This document shows positions 32,505 through 40,143 of a stretch of 64,000 bases of DNA, piece by piece. Numbering within the stretch: position 1 is the stretch's first letter; every line of letters begins with the position of its first letter. The notes under the pieces were generated by a model. It saw nothing but the letters and a program-made list of their open reading frames with translations, was not told where the DNA came from and did not search any database. Source of the DNA: an uncultured Oscillospiraceae bacterium (GTDB lineage Bacteria > Bacillota > Clostridia > Oscillospirales > Ruminococcaceae); contig CAKTCT010000003.1 of NCBI GenBank assembly GCA_934539585.1, positions 51,362 through 115,361 on the forward strand, given 5' to 3'. Made by a program: the position numbers and the translations under genes.

Positions 32505-33677
32505 ATGACGGAACTGGAACTGAAATACGGCTGCAACCCCAATCAGAAGCCCTCCCGCATTTTCATGAAGGAGGGAGAGCTGCCCATAGAGGTCCTGAAC
32601 GGCAAGCCCGGCTACATCAACTTCCTGGACGCCTTCAACAGCTGGCAGCTGGTCAAGGAACTGAAGGAGGCTACCGGCCTTCCGGCGGCGGCGTCCTTCA
32701 AGCACGTCTCCCCGGCGGGGGCGGCGGTGGCGGAGCCTCTCTCCGACACCCTGAAGAAAATCTACTTTGTGGAGGACCTGGAGCTTTCTCCCATTGCCAC
32801 GGCCTACGCCCGGGCAAGAGGGGCGGACCGCTGTTCCTCCTACGGCGACTGGGTGGCCCTGTCCGATCCCTGCGACGAGGCCACGGCGCGGCTCCTGGCC
32901 CGGGAGGTCTCCGACGGCATCATTGCCCCGGACTACACCGAAAAGGCGTTGGAAATCTTAAAAACCAAGAGGAAGGGCACCTACAACGTGGTGAAGATCG
33001 ACCCCGCTTACGTTCCGGCTCCGGTGGAGCAGAAGGACGTGTTCGGCATCACCTTCGAACAGGGACGCAACGAGGTGAAGATCACCGGGGAGCTGTTCCG
33101 GAACCTCCCCACGGCCAACAAGGACCTTCCTGAAAAGGCCAGACGCGACCTGATCATCGCCCTCATCGCCCTGAAATACACCCAGTCCAACTCGGTGTGC
33201 TACGTCAAGGACGGCCAGGCCATCGGCATCGGCGCGGGGCAGCAGTCCCGCATCTACTGCACCCGGCTGGCCGGAAACAAGGCCGACGCCTGGTACCTGC
33301 GGCAGCATCCCAAGGTGCTGGCGCTGCCCTTCAAGGAGAGCATCCGCCGGCCCGACCGGGACAACACCATCGATTCCTACATCTCCGACGACTACATGGA
33401 CGTGCTGGCCGACGGCGTGTGGGAGCAGTTCTTCACCGAGAAGCCGGAAATCCTCACCCGGGAGGAGCGCCGGGCCTGGCTGGACGGCCTCACCGGAGTC
33501 GCCCTGGGCTCCGACGCCTTCTTCCCCTTCGGCGACAACATCGAGCGGGCCAGAAAGAGCGGCGTCTGCTACATCGCCCAGCCCGGCGGCTCCATCCGGG
33601 ACGACAACGTCATCGAGACCTGCGACAAGTACGGCATGGCCATGGCTTTCACCGGCGTGCGGCTGTTCCACCACTGA
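32505..33677 (+). CDS. Stand-alone AICAR transformylase (PurH C-terminal type)
   Basis: Formyl transfer from 10-formyl-THF to AICAR, giving FAICAR, the substrate of the preceding PurO. The 390 residues start directly with the transformylase domain: LKYGCNPNQKPS at the N-terminus, ASFKHVSPAGAAV near 65 (catalytic Lys-His pair), IGIGAGQQSRIYCTRLAG near 245 and SDAFFPFGDNIERA near 340. The IMP cyclohydrolase half of bifunctional PurH is missing, consistent with the neighbour. ATG 32505 follows AAAGGAAC; the longer frame upstream lies inside purO and is rejected. Confidence 0.9.
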   Translation: MTELELKYGCNPNQKPSRIFMKEGELPIEVLNGKPGYINFLDAFNSWQLVKELKEATGLPAAASFKHVSPAGAAVAEPLSDTLKKIYFVEDLELSPIATAYARARGADRCSSYGDWVALSDPCDEATARLLAREVSDGIIAPDYTEKALEILKTKRKGTYNVVKIDPAYVPAPVEQKDVFGITFEQGRNEVKITGELFRNLPTANKDLPEKARRDLIIALIALKYTQSNSVCYVKDGQAIGIGAGQQSRIYCTRLAGNKADAWYLRQHPKVLALPFKESIRRPDRDNTIDSYISDDYMDVLADGVWEQFFTEKPEILTREERRAWLDGLTGVALGSDAFFPFGDNIERARKSGVCYIAQPGGSIRDDNVIETCDKYGMAMAFTGVRLFHH

Positions 33678-33694
33678 TTCCGGGAGGGATACAC

Positions 33695-34963
33695 ATGAAA
33701 ATTCTGATCGTAGGCGGCGGCGGACGGGAACACGCCATCGCTCTGAAGCTCCGGGAGAACCCGGAGGTGGAGGAAATCTTCGCCGCTCCCGGCAACGGGG
33801 GAATGGCGGCCTTCTGCACCTTAGCGCCCATCAAGGCGCCGGACGTGGAGGGCATGGTGGCCTTTGCCAAGGAGAAAAACATCGACTTTGCCGTGGTGGC
33901 TCCGGACGATCCCCTGGTCCTGGGCATGGCCGACGCCATGGAGGCGGCGGGAATCCCCGCCTTCGGGCCCAGCAAGGCGGCTGCCGCCATTGAGGGCAGC
34001 AAGGTCTTTTCCAAGGGCCTGATGAAGAAATACGGCATCCCCACCGCCCGGTACGAGGTCTTTGACAGCGAGGAAGCGGCGGCGGAATACGTCCGGGCGC
34101 AGAACAGCTATCCCACGGTCATCAAGGCCGACGGCCTGGCCCTGGGCAAGGGCGTGATCATCGCCGAGGACGAGAAAACGGCCCTGGAGGCCATCCACTC
34201 CATTATGGGGGACCGGATTTTCGGCGCATCGGGCAGCCGTATTGTGGTGGAGGAGTTTCTGGAGGGGCCGGAGGTCTCGGTGCTGTCCTTTACCGACGGC
34301 AAGACTCTGGTGCCCATGGTGTCCTCCAAGGACCACAAGCGGGCCCTGGACGACGACAAGGGCCTGAACACCGGGGGGATGGGCACCATTGCTCCCAACC
34401 CCTTCTACACCCCGGAAATCGCGGAGTGGTGCATGAAGGAGATTTTTCTGCCCACCATGGCGGCCATGAACGCCGAGGGGCGGACCTTCAAGGGCTGCCT
34501 GTATTTCGGACTGATGCTGACCAAAAACGGGCCCAAGGTCATCGAATATAACTGCCGGTTCGGCGACCCGGAGACCCAGGTGGTGCTGCCCCTGCTGAAA
34601 ACCGATCTGCTGACCATTTTCCAGGCGGTCCGGGACGGGCGGCTGGCGGAGGTGCCGGTGGAGTTCTCCGACGGGGCGGCGGCGTGTGTGATCCTGGCCT
34701 CCGGGGGGTATCCCCAGAAGTACCAGACCGGGTTTGAGATTCACGGCCTGGATGAGATGGGGCAGGCTCCCGGGGTGACGGTATACCATGCCGGGACCCG
34801 GCTGGAGGACGGGAAGTTCCGCACCTCCGGCGGGCGGGTGCTGGGCGTCACCGCCGTGGGCGGGGACCTCAGCGAGGCCCTGGCAAAGAGTTATGCCGCA
34901 GCGGAGAAGATTGTGTTTGAAGGGGTTCATTATCGGAAGGATATTGGGAAAATCCGGAAATAA
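33695..34963 (+). CDS. purD: Phosphoribosylamine-glycine ligase (GAR synthetase)
   Basis: ATP-grasp ligase joining phosphoribosylamine and glycine, 422 residues. Motifs: MKILIVGGGGREHA at the N-terminus, VIKADGLALGKGVIIA near 143 (ATP-grasp), EEFLEGPEVSVLSF near 187 and YNCRFGDPETQVVLPLL near 285 (metal-binding). ATG 33695 follows GGGAGGG; the longer upstream frame overlaps the transformylase gene. It is last in the pur unit. purB, purL, purQ, purS and purK are not in the window. Confidence 0.95.
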   Translation: MKILIVGGGGREHAIALKLRENPEVEEIFAAPGNGGMAAFCTLAPIKAPDVEGMVAFAKEKNIDFAVVAPDDPLVLGMADAMEAAGIPAFGPSKAAAAIEGSKVFSKGLMKKYGIPTARYEVFDSEEAAAEYVRAQNSYPTVIKADGLALGKGVIIAEDEKTALEAIHSIMGDRIFGASGSRIVVEEFLEGPEVSVLSFTDGKTLVPMVSSKDHKRALDDDKGLNTGGMGTIAPNPFYTPEIAEWCMKEIFLPTMAAMNAEGRTFKGCLYFGLMLTKNGPKVIEYNCRFGDPETQVVLPLLKTDLLTIFQAVRDGRLAEVPVEFSDGAAACVILASGGYPQKYQTGFEIHGLDEMGQAPGVTVYHAGTRLEDGKFRTSGGRVLGVTAVGGDLSEALAKSYAAAEKIVFEGVHYRKDIGKIRK

Positions 34964-35133
34964 GATATCGACGTGTGCGCCAATTGGCACCACGTCAGGC
35001 CGCCCGCAATATCGCTACGCGACAGAAAGCCCGCAATATCGCTCCGCGAAATTGCTTGGCCTTTTCCTTCGCGGACTCTGTCCGCGATTTCCTTCGGAAA
35101 CCGGAAAACGCCTGGGTGAGTACGCTGATCGTA
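34964..35133 (+). other. Intergenic stretch with short direct and inverted repeats
   Basis: Left flank of R1 copy 2. It has a displaced R1-type end (CACCACGTCAGGCCGCC, near 34990), a direct duplication of CCGCAATATCGCT followed by CGCGA, a CGCGGACTCTGTCCGCG hairpin near 35070 and a small TTTCCTTCGGAAA stem. No gene and no standard terminator for purD is seen. Confidence 0.6.
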
Positions 35134-35724
35134 CTTGGTCAGGCCGCCGCCTGCCCCCAAAGCCCATCGTGAGGACCTGAACGTCCGAAAGTGGCAGCTG
35201 GATGCCTACTGTCCTCTCACCAATTGCGGCGGCCGTGTCCACCGCGGGGTAGTATTGGGGTCCTCCAAAGCCCCAGGCGCGACTTTAGGGGGTCTCGGGG
35301 GGGCGGGAGCCACCCGAGCGTCCTTTTCTCCCCATTCTTTTCCCACGCGGGAAAAGAATGGGGGCTATGAACCACCCATTGATAATCCAAAGCGAACGTA
35401 GCCGCATAGGCCGGTAGTGCTGCCGAAATCGAATCGGATTTGGCAGTTCCTACTAGCCTATGCGGCTACTTACGTTTGTACAGATTTGTTATGTTCTACC
35501 AGGGCACCCAATCTTTTTTACGGAAAAAAGATTGGGGAGAAAAACCGTTTAGGGGCTCCCACCCCTAAAAACCCCAATGGCGGCAGGCGCCGGATTAAGA
35601 TGACCGCACGCGACACTTCCCGCCGACACTATCGGTGCTCGGACAGTAGGCAACCGTGCAGCACTTTTGATCGCTTCGATTCCTGTATGAGGATTCGGAG
35701 ATATGTGTCGGCTTGACGTGGCGG
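35134..35724 (+). repeat. R1 structured intergenic repeat, copy 2
   Basis: Same orientation as copy 1 and nearly identical through the core hairpins (GTAGCCGCATAGGC stem near 35400-35470, CCCAATCTTTTTT stem near 35510). The first palindrome has one central mismatch (CCCACGCGGG). It lies between convergent purD and the sugar dehydrogenase gene. Downstream, to 35770, related end motifs recur (CGGCTTGACGTGG, GGGCTTGACGTAGG, GGCCTGACGTGG). No gene is seen in 34964-35788. Confidence 0.9.
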
Positions 35725-35788
35725 TTGGGATCGGGCTTGACGTAGGTGGTGGCCTGACGTGGTGCTTTTGGTGCGTTCACCGGTGGTG

Positions 35789-36856
35789 TTATTGCGCAGC
35801 AATATTACACATGGCTTTGCAGATGGTGATCTCGTGGGTGCGGATTTTTTGGCAGAGGGCGGGGAGGTCGTCCAGCTGGCACCGGTGGGTGATCAGGTCC
35901 GACGTTTCCAGCCGGCCGCTGTCCATGAGCTCCACGGTGTACCGCCACTCGTTGATGGGGAAGGGGGAATAGTTGGAGTTCCAGGCCCCGGAGATTTGCA
36001 GCTCCTTCCGGAGGATGCTGCTGTGGGCTTTCCGGGAAATGGCGCTGGTCTCCTGGATGGGGTTCCCCAGGAGGACGATGCGGCCCATGGGCCTGGCGCA
36101 GGCGATGCCTTGCTCCAGGGCGCTGCCAAAGCCGGTCCCCTCGATGACAACGTCGGCCAGGCCGCCGGTCAGGTCCCGGAGGGCCTTGTCCGGGTCGGTG
36201 CGGCGGCTGTTGACGGCGGAAAATCCCCGGTCCCGGGCAAAACGGACCTTCTCGTCGTCGATGTCCACCAGCAGGACCTGGGACGCCTCGAAAAGCCTGG
36301 CCCACCGGGCCGCCAGGATGCCGATGGGGCCCGCGCCGAAGATGACGGCGGTCTCCCCGGGAGCCAGAGCGCTTTTCCGGATGGCGTGCTGGGCCACGCA
36401 GGCGGGCTCCGTCATGGCCAGAGCCTCCATGGGGGTCTCCGGGTTGGAGGAGGGGACAAAGTGCCACGCCGAGGGCAGGACCACGTACTCGGCGAAGCCG
36501 CCGTCCCGCCGGGAGCCCATGTAGTCGTAGTCCGTACACATGACGTACTTCCCGATCCGGCACATGGGGCAGGTCCCGCAGGGGATCAGGGGGAACACGG
36601 CGCCTCTCTGGCCGATGAGGGCGGGGTCGGCGTCGGGGCCTGCGGCGGTGATGGTACCGCTGAATTCGTGGCCGATGGTCATGGGGTATTTCTGGTTGCT
36701 GGTGCCCAGCTGGTAGATTCGCGGGATGTCGGAGCCGCAGATGCCGCAGGCCCCGACCTTCAGCAGAAGCTCCGGGCCTTTCAGGGCGGGGACGGGGATT
36801 TCCTCCGCCCGGAAATCGCCGATTCTGTGGAGCCGGGCCGCTTTCATGGTGGTCAT
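35789..36856 (-). CDS. Zinc-dependent sugar alcohol dehydrogenase (MDR family, GatD-like)
   Basis: NAD(P)-dependent medium-chain dehydrogenase, 355 residues, probably oxidising a polyol or polyol phosphate. Catalytic zinc ligands: Cys in GACGICGSDI (near 38) and His-Glu in IGHEFSG (near 62). Structural zinc: PCGTCPMCRIGKYVMC (near 92). Rossmann motif VIFGAGPIGILAA near 170. The layout is close to galactitol-1-phosphate 5-dehydrogenases and related enzymes. Its start codon overlaps the stop of the epimerase gene (ATGA), so they are co-translated. With the epimerase and the divergent DeoR regulator it looks like a small pentose or hexitol catabolic unit. Confidence 0.88.
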   Translation of the reverse strand: MTTMKAARLHRIGDFRAEEIPVPALKGPELLLKVGACGICGSDIPRIYQLGTSNQKYPMTIGHEFSGTITAAGPDADPALIGQRGAVFPLIPCGTCPMCRIGKYVMCTDYDYMGSRRDGGFAEYVVLPSAWHFVPSSNPETPMEALAMTEPACVAQHAIRKSALAPGETAVIFGAGPIGILAARWARLFEASQVLLVDIDDEKVRFARDRGFSAVNSRRTDPDKALRDLTGGLADVVIEGTGFGSALEQGIACARPMGRIVLLGNPIQETSAISRKAHSSILRKELQISGAWNSNYSPFPINEWRYTVELMDSGRLETSDLITHRCQLDDLPALCQKIRTHEITICKAMCNIAAQ

Positions 36857-37542
36857 TGGGCGCTCTCTCCTTTCGCGATCCGCTGGCGGAGGGTGCGGAT
36901 GTTTTCCTCCAGGGTGCCGCCGGTGTGGAAGACGCTGGAGGTTCCGCCTACAAAGATGCTGGCCCCGGCCCGGCGCATTTTTTCGGCGTTTTCGAAGCTG
37001 ACGTTGCCGTCCACCTCGATCTCCGTCCGGGTGAGGCCCCGGAGGTCCAGGAGGCGGCGGAGTTCTTCGATTTTTTTCAGGGTCTGGGGGACCAGCCGCT
37101 GCCCAGCGAAGCCCGGGTTCACGGTCATGATGAGGATGCCGTCTACGTCCTCCAGGACCGGCTCCGCCATGCAGAGGGGGGTGGCCGGGTTCAGGGCGGC
37201 CATGGGCCGGGCTCCCCGGGCCCGGATTTCCGCCAGGGCCCGCTGGAGGTGGCGGGTGCTTTCCACGTGGACGGAGACCAGCTCCCCGGGCTGGAGGTCC
37301 AGCCAGTCCAGCATGGTTTCCGGTTGCTCCGCCATGAGGTGGAGGTCCAGGGGAATCTGAGTCTCCCTGCGGAGCTGCTTGATGCAGTCGGTTCCAAGGG
37401 TCAGGTTGGGGACGAAGTGGCCGTCCATCAGGTCCATGTGGAAATAGTCCACTCTCTGGCGGATGAACTCCGCCAGAATCTCCGGGGCGTCCCGCCAGGC
37501 GTTGACGCACATCATGGAGGGGGAGAGTTTTGCCTGTAACAT
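36853..37542 (-). CDS. Ribulose-phosphate 3-epimerase family protein
   Basis: TIM-barrel epimerase of about 229 residues acting on a ketose phosphate. Conserved elements: KLSPSMMC at the N-terminus, FHMDLMDGHFVPNLTLG (metal ligands His and Asp, near 35), HLMAEQPE near 68, MTVNPGFAGQ near 145 and EIEVDGNVS near 178. The chosen Met follows AAAGGAA and directly precedes LQAKLSPSM; an in-frame Met 15 codons earlier has no good site. Linkage to a sugar dehydrogenase and a DeoR repressor suggests a dedicated pathway enzyme (for example allulose-6-phosphate 3-epimerase) rather than the housekeeping rpe. Confidence 0.85.
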   Translation of the reverse strand: MLQAKLSPSMMCVNAWRDAPEILAEFIRQRVDYFHMDLMDGHFVPNLTLGTDCIKQLRRETQIPLDLHLMAEQPETMLDWLDLQPGELVSVHVESTRHLQRALAEIRARGARPMAALNPATPLCMAEPVLEDVDGILIMTVNPGFAGQRLVPQTLKKIEELRRLLDLRGLTRTEIEVDGNVSFENAEKMRRAGASIFVGGTSSVFHTGGTLEENIRTLRQRIAKGESAQ

Positions 37543-37589
37543 CGAAAGTTCCTTTCTGCTTGCGCTTTTCTGCCCGATATGGTACAATT

Positions 37590-37618
37590 ACTATAACATA
37601 TTGCCGAATCCGCCGCAA
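37590..37618 (-). promoter_or_regulatory. Promoter of the epimerase-dehydrogenase unit
   Basis: TTGCGG and TATAGT on the minus strand, 17-bp spacer, in the divergent region shared with the DeoR gene. Confidence 0.65.
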
Positions 37619-37633
37619 GAAGCGGCGGTATTG

Positions 37634-37662
37634 TTGGCGATACGGGGAAAACATTGTCAATA
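37634..37662 (+). promoter_or_regulatory. Weak candidate promoter of the DeoR-family gene
   Basis: TTGGCG and TCAATA with a 17-bp spacer; the -10 is poor. Confidence 0.35.
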
Positions 37663-37691
37663 TCAATCAAAAATAAGCGGGAATGAGCAGA

Positions 37692-38429
37692 ATGTTTGAA
37701 ACGGAACGGTTGGAGAAAATTCAGGAGATTCTGGCGGAGAACGGGGCCCTGTCGGTGCAGCGGCTGGCCCGGGCGCTGTTCGTCAGCGAGTCCACGGTCC
37801 GGCGGGACCTGAGCGAATTGCAGCGTCAGGGGCTGGTCAAGCGCATCCACGGCGGCGCGGTCCTCATCACCGGGGCCAGCCGGGAGCTGCCCCTGTACAT
37901 GCGGGAGCGGGACCATCCCGACGCCAAGGAGCGCATTGCGGAGCAGGCGGTGTCCTACATCCGGGACGGCCAGGTGCTGTTTCTGGACGCCTCCTCCACG
38001 GTGCAGAAGATGGTGGGGCGGCTGGCGGCCTTCCGGGACCTGACCATCATCACCAACGGCCTGAAAACCGCCCAGGAGCTGAGCCAGCTACCCCACACCA
38101 TTTACTGCACCGGGGGGCTGCTGCTCCACAGCTCCCACGCCTATGTGGGCCACGGCGCGGAGCGGGCGGTGCGGGAGTACAACGCGGACCTGTTTTTCTT
38201 TTCCAGCCGGGGAATTTCCGCCGACGGGCGGATCACGGACACCTCCGGGGAGGAGACCCAGCTCCGCCGGGCCATGTTCGAGCAGAGCAAGGGGCGGATT
38301 TTTCTCTGCGACAGCAGCAAGTTCGGGCAGCTGTACTGCTACAACCTCTGCTCTGTAAGGCAGGTGGACGCCATGGTCAGCGACCGGGGGTTTGCGGTGG
38401 AGGAAAAGGAAATCTCCCTGCTGCGGTGA
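37692..38429 (+). CDS. DeoR-family transcriptional regulator
   Basis: Sugar-phosphate-responsive repressor, about 245 residues. The N-terminal HTH_DeoR domain has the SVQRLARALFVSESTVRRDL helix-turn-helix and the GLVKRIHGGAV wing (residues about 18-57). The C-terminal DeoRC effector domain includes LFLDASSTVQKMV near 95 and FLCDSSKFGQ near 210. ATG 37692 is preferred to 37683 because the GCGGGA site is then 9 nt away. It is divergent from the epimerase/dehydrogenase unit, which it most likely represses, with a sugar phosphate as inducer. Its terminator overlaps its final codons. Confidence 0.9.
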   Translation: MFETERLEKIQEILAENGALSVQRLARALFVSESTVRRDLSELQRQGLVKRIHGGAVLITGASRELPLYMRERDHPDAKERIAEQAVSYIRDGQVLFLDASSTVQKMVGRLAAFRDLTIITNGLKTAQELSQLPHTIYCTGGLLLHSSHAYVGHGAERAVREYNADLFFFSSRGISADGRITDTSGEETQLRRAMFEQSKGRIFLCDSSKFGQLYCYNLCSVRQVDAMVSDRGFAVEEKEISLLR

Positions 38430-38451
38430 TGATCGCAGCAGGGAGATTTTT
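38410..38451 (+). terminator. Intrinsic terminator of the DeoR-family gene
   Basis: Arms AAATCTCCCTGCTGCG and CGCAGCAGGGAGATTT with TTTTT. The 5' arm codes the last residues of the regulator. It lies between convergent genes. Confidence 0.88.
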
Positions 38452-38460
38452 GCGTCGGTT

Positions 38461-40002
38461 TCAGGGATTTTCCGGCCCCGCCGCCTCAAAAAGCCTGCCT
38501 TGCTGGCGGAATTCGCCGGGGGACATTTTGGCGTGGAGCTTGAAGCTGCGGCCGAAGTACTTGGCGCTGGCGTAGCCGCAGGCGGCAGCGATCTGCTCCA
38601 GGCTGTCGTCGGTGTTGAGGAGGAGCTCCCGGGCCTGCTCCATGCGGGTCTCGGTGATGTAGGCGTTGATGGTCATGCCCACGGTCTTCTTGAACAGGGG
38701 GCAGAGGGAGGACGGGGAGTAACCCACGAACTCGCAGATGGCGGGCAGGTCCAGGTCCCGGTCGGCGTAGTGGCGGCGGATGTAGGCCACGGTGAGCCGC
38801 ACCAGGCGCTCGTCGCCGTAGTCGCAGGTCAGGAGCTCCCGGGTCCAGGCGTTGACTGTCTGCTCCGCCTGGTCCAGGCTGGCGGCCTCCCAGATGCTGC
38901 GGTAGAGGGCCGCGCCGGTGTGGCGCTCGTGGAAATCCAGGTGGTTGGCCATGGAGATGCGCAGCATGTGGTCGGCAATCTTGCAGCAGTAGTTCCGGAT
39001 GTGGGCCACCGGGGTGCCGGGGTTCCGGCGCAGCCGGGCGAAAAGCTGGTCCAGGACGGCCTGGACGCCGTTGGCGTTGAGCTCGATGAGCGGGGCCTCG
39101 ATGGCGGCAATGGTGCGGTCGTCCAGGGTCAGGGCCTCGCCGGGGGGCGTTTCGGAGGCCAGCTCCAACTGGGGTTCCTGGCGGAAAAACAGCCGGTCCA
39201 GGGCCCGCTGGGCCTCGCGGTAGGACTGGGAGGCCGTGCGATAGTCCTCCGCGGGATTGCCCGCCGCCGCGCCGGTGACGTCCGGGGTCCGGGTCTGCTC
39301 CCAGAGGGCCCGGACGGCGTCGTCGCCCAGGTCCTCCATGCGATCGGCATAGAGAAAGCGCACCGCGATGCCGTCGCCCTGAAATTGCAGCGGCAGCATC
39401 TCCACGCCGGGGAGCTTTGGGGCCGGGATCGCCGCGTCGCCGGTGACGCGGTAGAGGACGCAGCGGTAGGCAGCGGTAAACCACTGGTCCAGGCCGTACT
39501 GCCGGGCCTGGGGACGCAGGGCATCGGGGTCGGCCTGGCGACTGCACAGAATCTGGGTCCAGCGCTGGCAGAGCAAGGCACGGGCCTCGGCGCGGGTCTG
39601 GGTCAGGGATTCCTCGGCGGCCCGGGCGCTCTGGAGCTGGGCCAGGGCCAGGCTCACCGCCGTCTGGAACTTTTCCCGGTCCACGGGCTTATCGATGTAT
39701 TCCACCGCATGGAGCTGGATGGCCGCCCGGAGGTAGGGCTTGTCGGAGTAGTTGCTCAGGAAGATCATGCGGCAGGCGGGGAAGGAACGGGCCACCTGCC
39801 GGGCCAGCTCGATGCCGTCCATCCGGGGCATCCGCACATCGGTGATCAGCAGGTCCGGAGGGTCCTGCAGCGCCTGCTCCAGGGCCTCGATGCCATCGCT
39901 GGCGGCGGAGACCCGGACGTCGGGGGGCAGCGCCATCCGGTCCAGCAGCTCCAGGAGCTCTGCCCGGGCAAAGGCTTCATCATCGGCAATCAGGATTCTC
40001 AT
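38461..40002 (-). CDS. YesN-type response regulator with AraC HTH
   Basis: Cytoplasmic response regulator of about 513 residues. The N-terminal receiver (RILIADDEAFARAEL, acceptor Asp in LLITDVRMPRMDG near 54, Lys in VEYIDKPVD near 104) is followed by a long middle region of about 270 residues and a C-terminal AraC DNA-binding domain (YADRDLDLPAICEFVGYSPS and ACGYASAKYFGRSFKLHAK). AGGAGG precedes ATG 40002. It partners the sensor kinase encoded 141 bp upstream and probably activates the divergent sugar ABC transporter. Confidence 0.92.
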   Translation of the reverse strand: MRILIADDEAFARAELLELLDRMALPPDVRVSAASDGIEALEQALQDPPDLLITDVRMPRMDGIELARQVARSFPACRMIFLSNYSDKPYLRAAIQLHAVEYIDKPVDREKFQTAVSLALAQLQSARAAEESLTQTRAEARALLCQRWTQILCSRQADPDALRPQARQYGLDQWFTAAYRCVLYRVTGDAAIPAPKLPGVEMLPLQFQGDGIAVRFLYADRMEDLGDDAVRALWEQTRTPDVTGAAAGNPAEDYRTASQSYREAQRALDRLFFRQEPQLELASETPPGEALTLDDRTIAAIEAPLIELNANGVQAVLDQLFARLRRNPGTPVAHIRNYCCKIADHMLRISMANHLDFHERHTGAALYRSIWEAASLDQAEQTVNAWTRELLTCDYGDERLVRLTVAYIRRHYADRDLDLPAICEFVGYSPSSLCPLFKKTVGMTINAYITETRMEQARELLLNTDDSLEQIAAACGYASAKYFGRSFKLHAKMSPGEFRQQGRLFEAAGPENP

Positions 40003-40143
40003 CCGAGGGTTCCTCCTTTTCCGGCGGGATGTTTGCGGTTTTTTTCGGGGATTTTTGGGTATCGAAAGGGTCATTCAGAGGTCACTTGGGAGTATGGCGG
40101 ACGGCGGAGAATCTCCGTTGGGATATTCTGGTGCATGGCGGCG

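Noticed and set aside
28961..32542. Very long minus-strand open frame (about 1190 codons) opposite the pur operon
   Set aside because: It is the antisense of well-matched purF, purM, purN and purO. High G+C keeps the opposite frame open, and its composition (Gly/His/Val/Asp-rich) is typical of a shadow.
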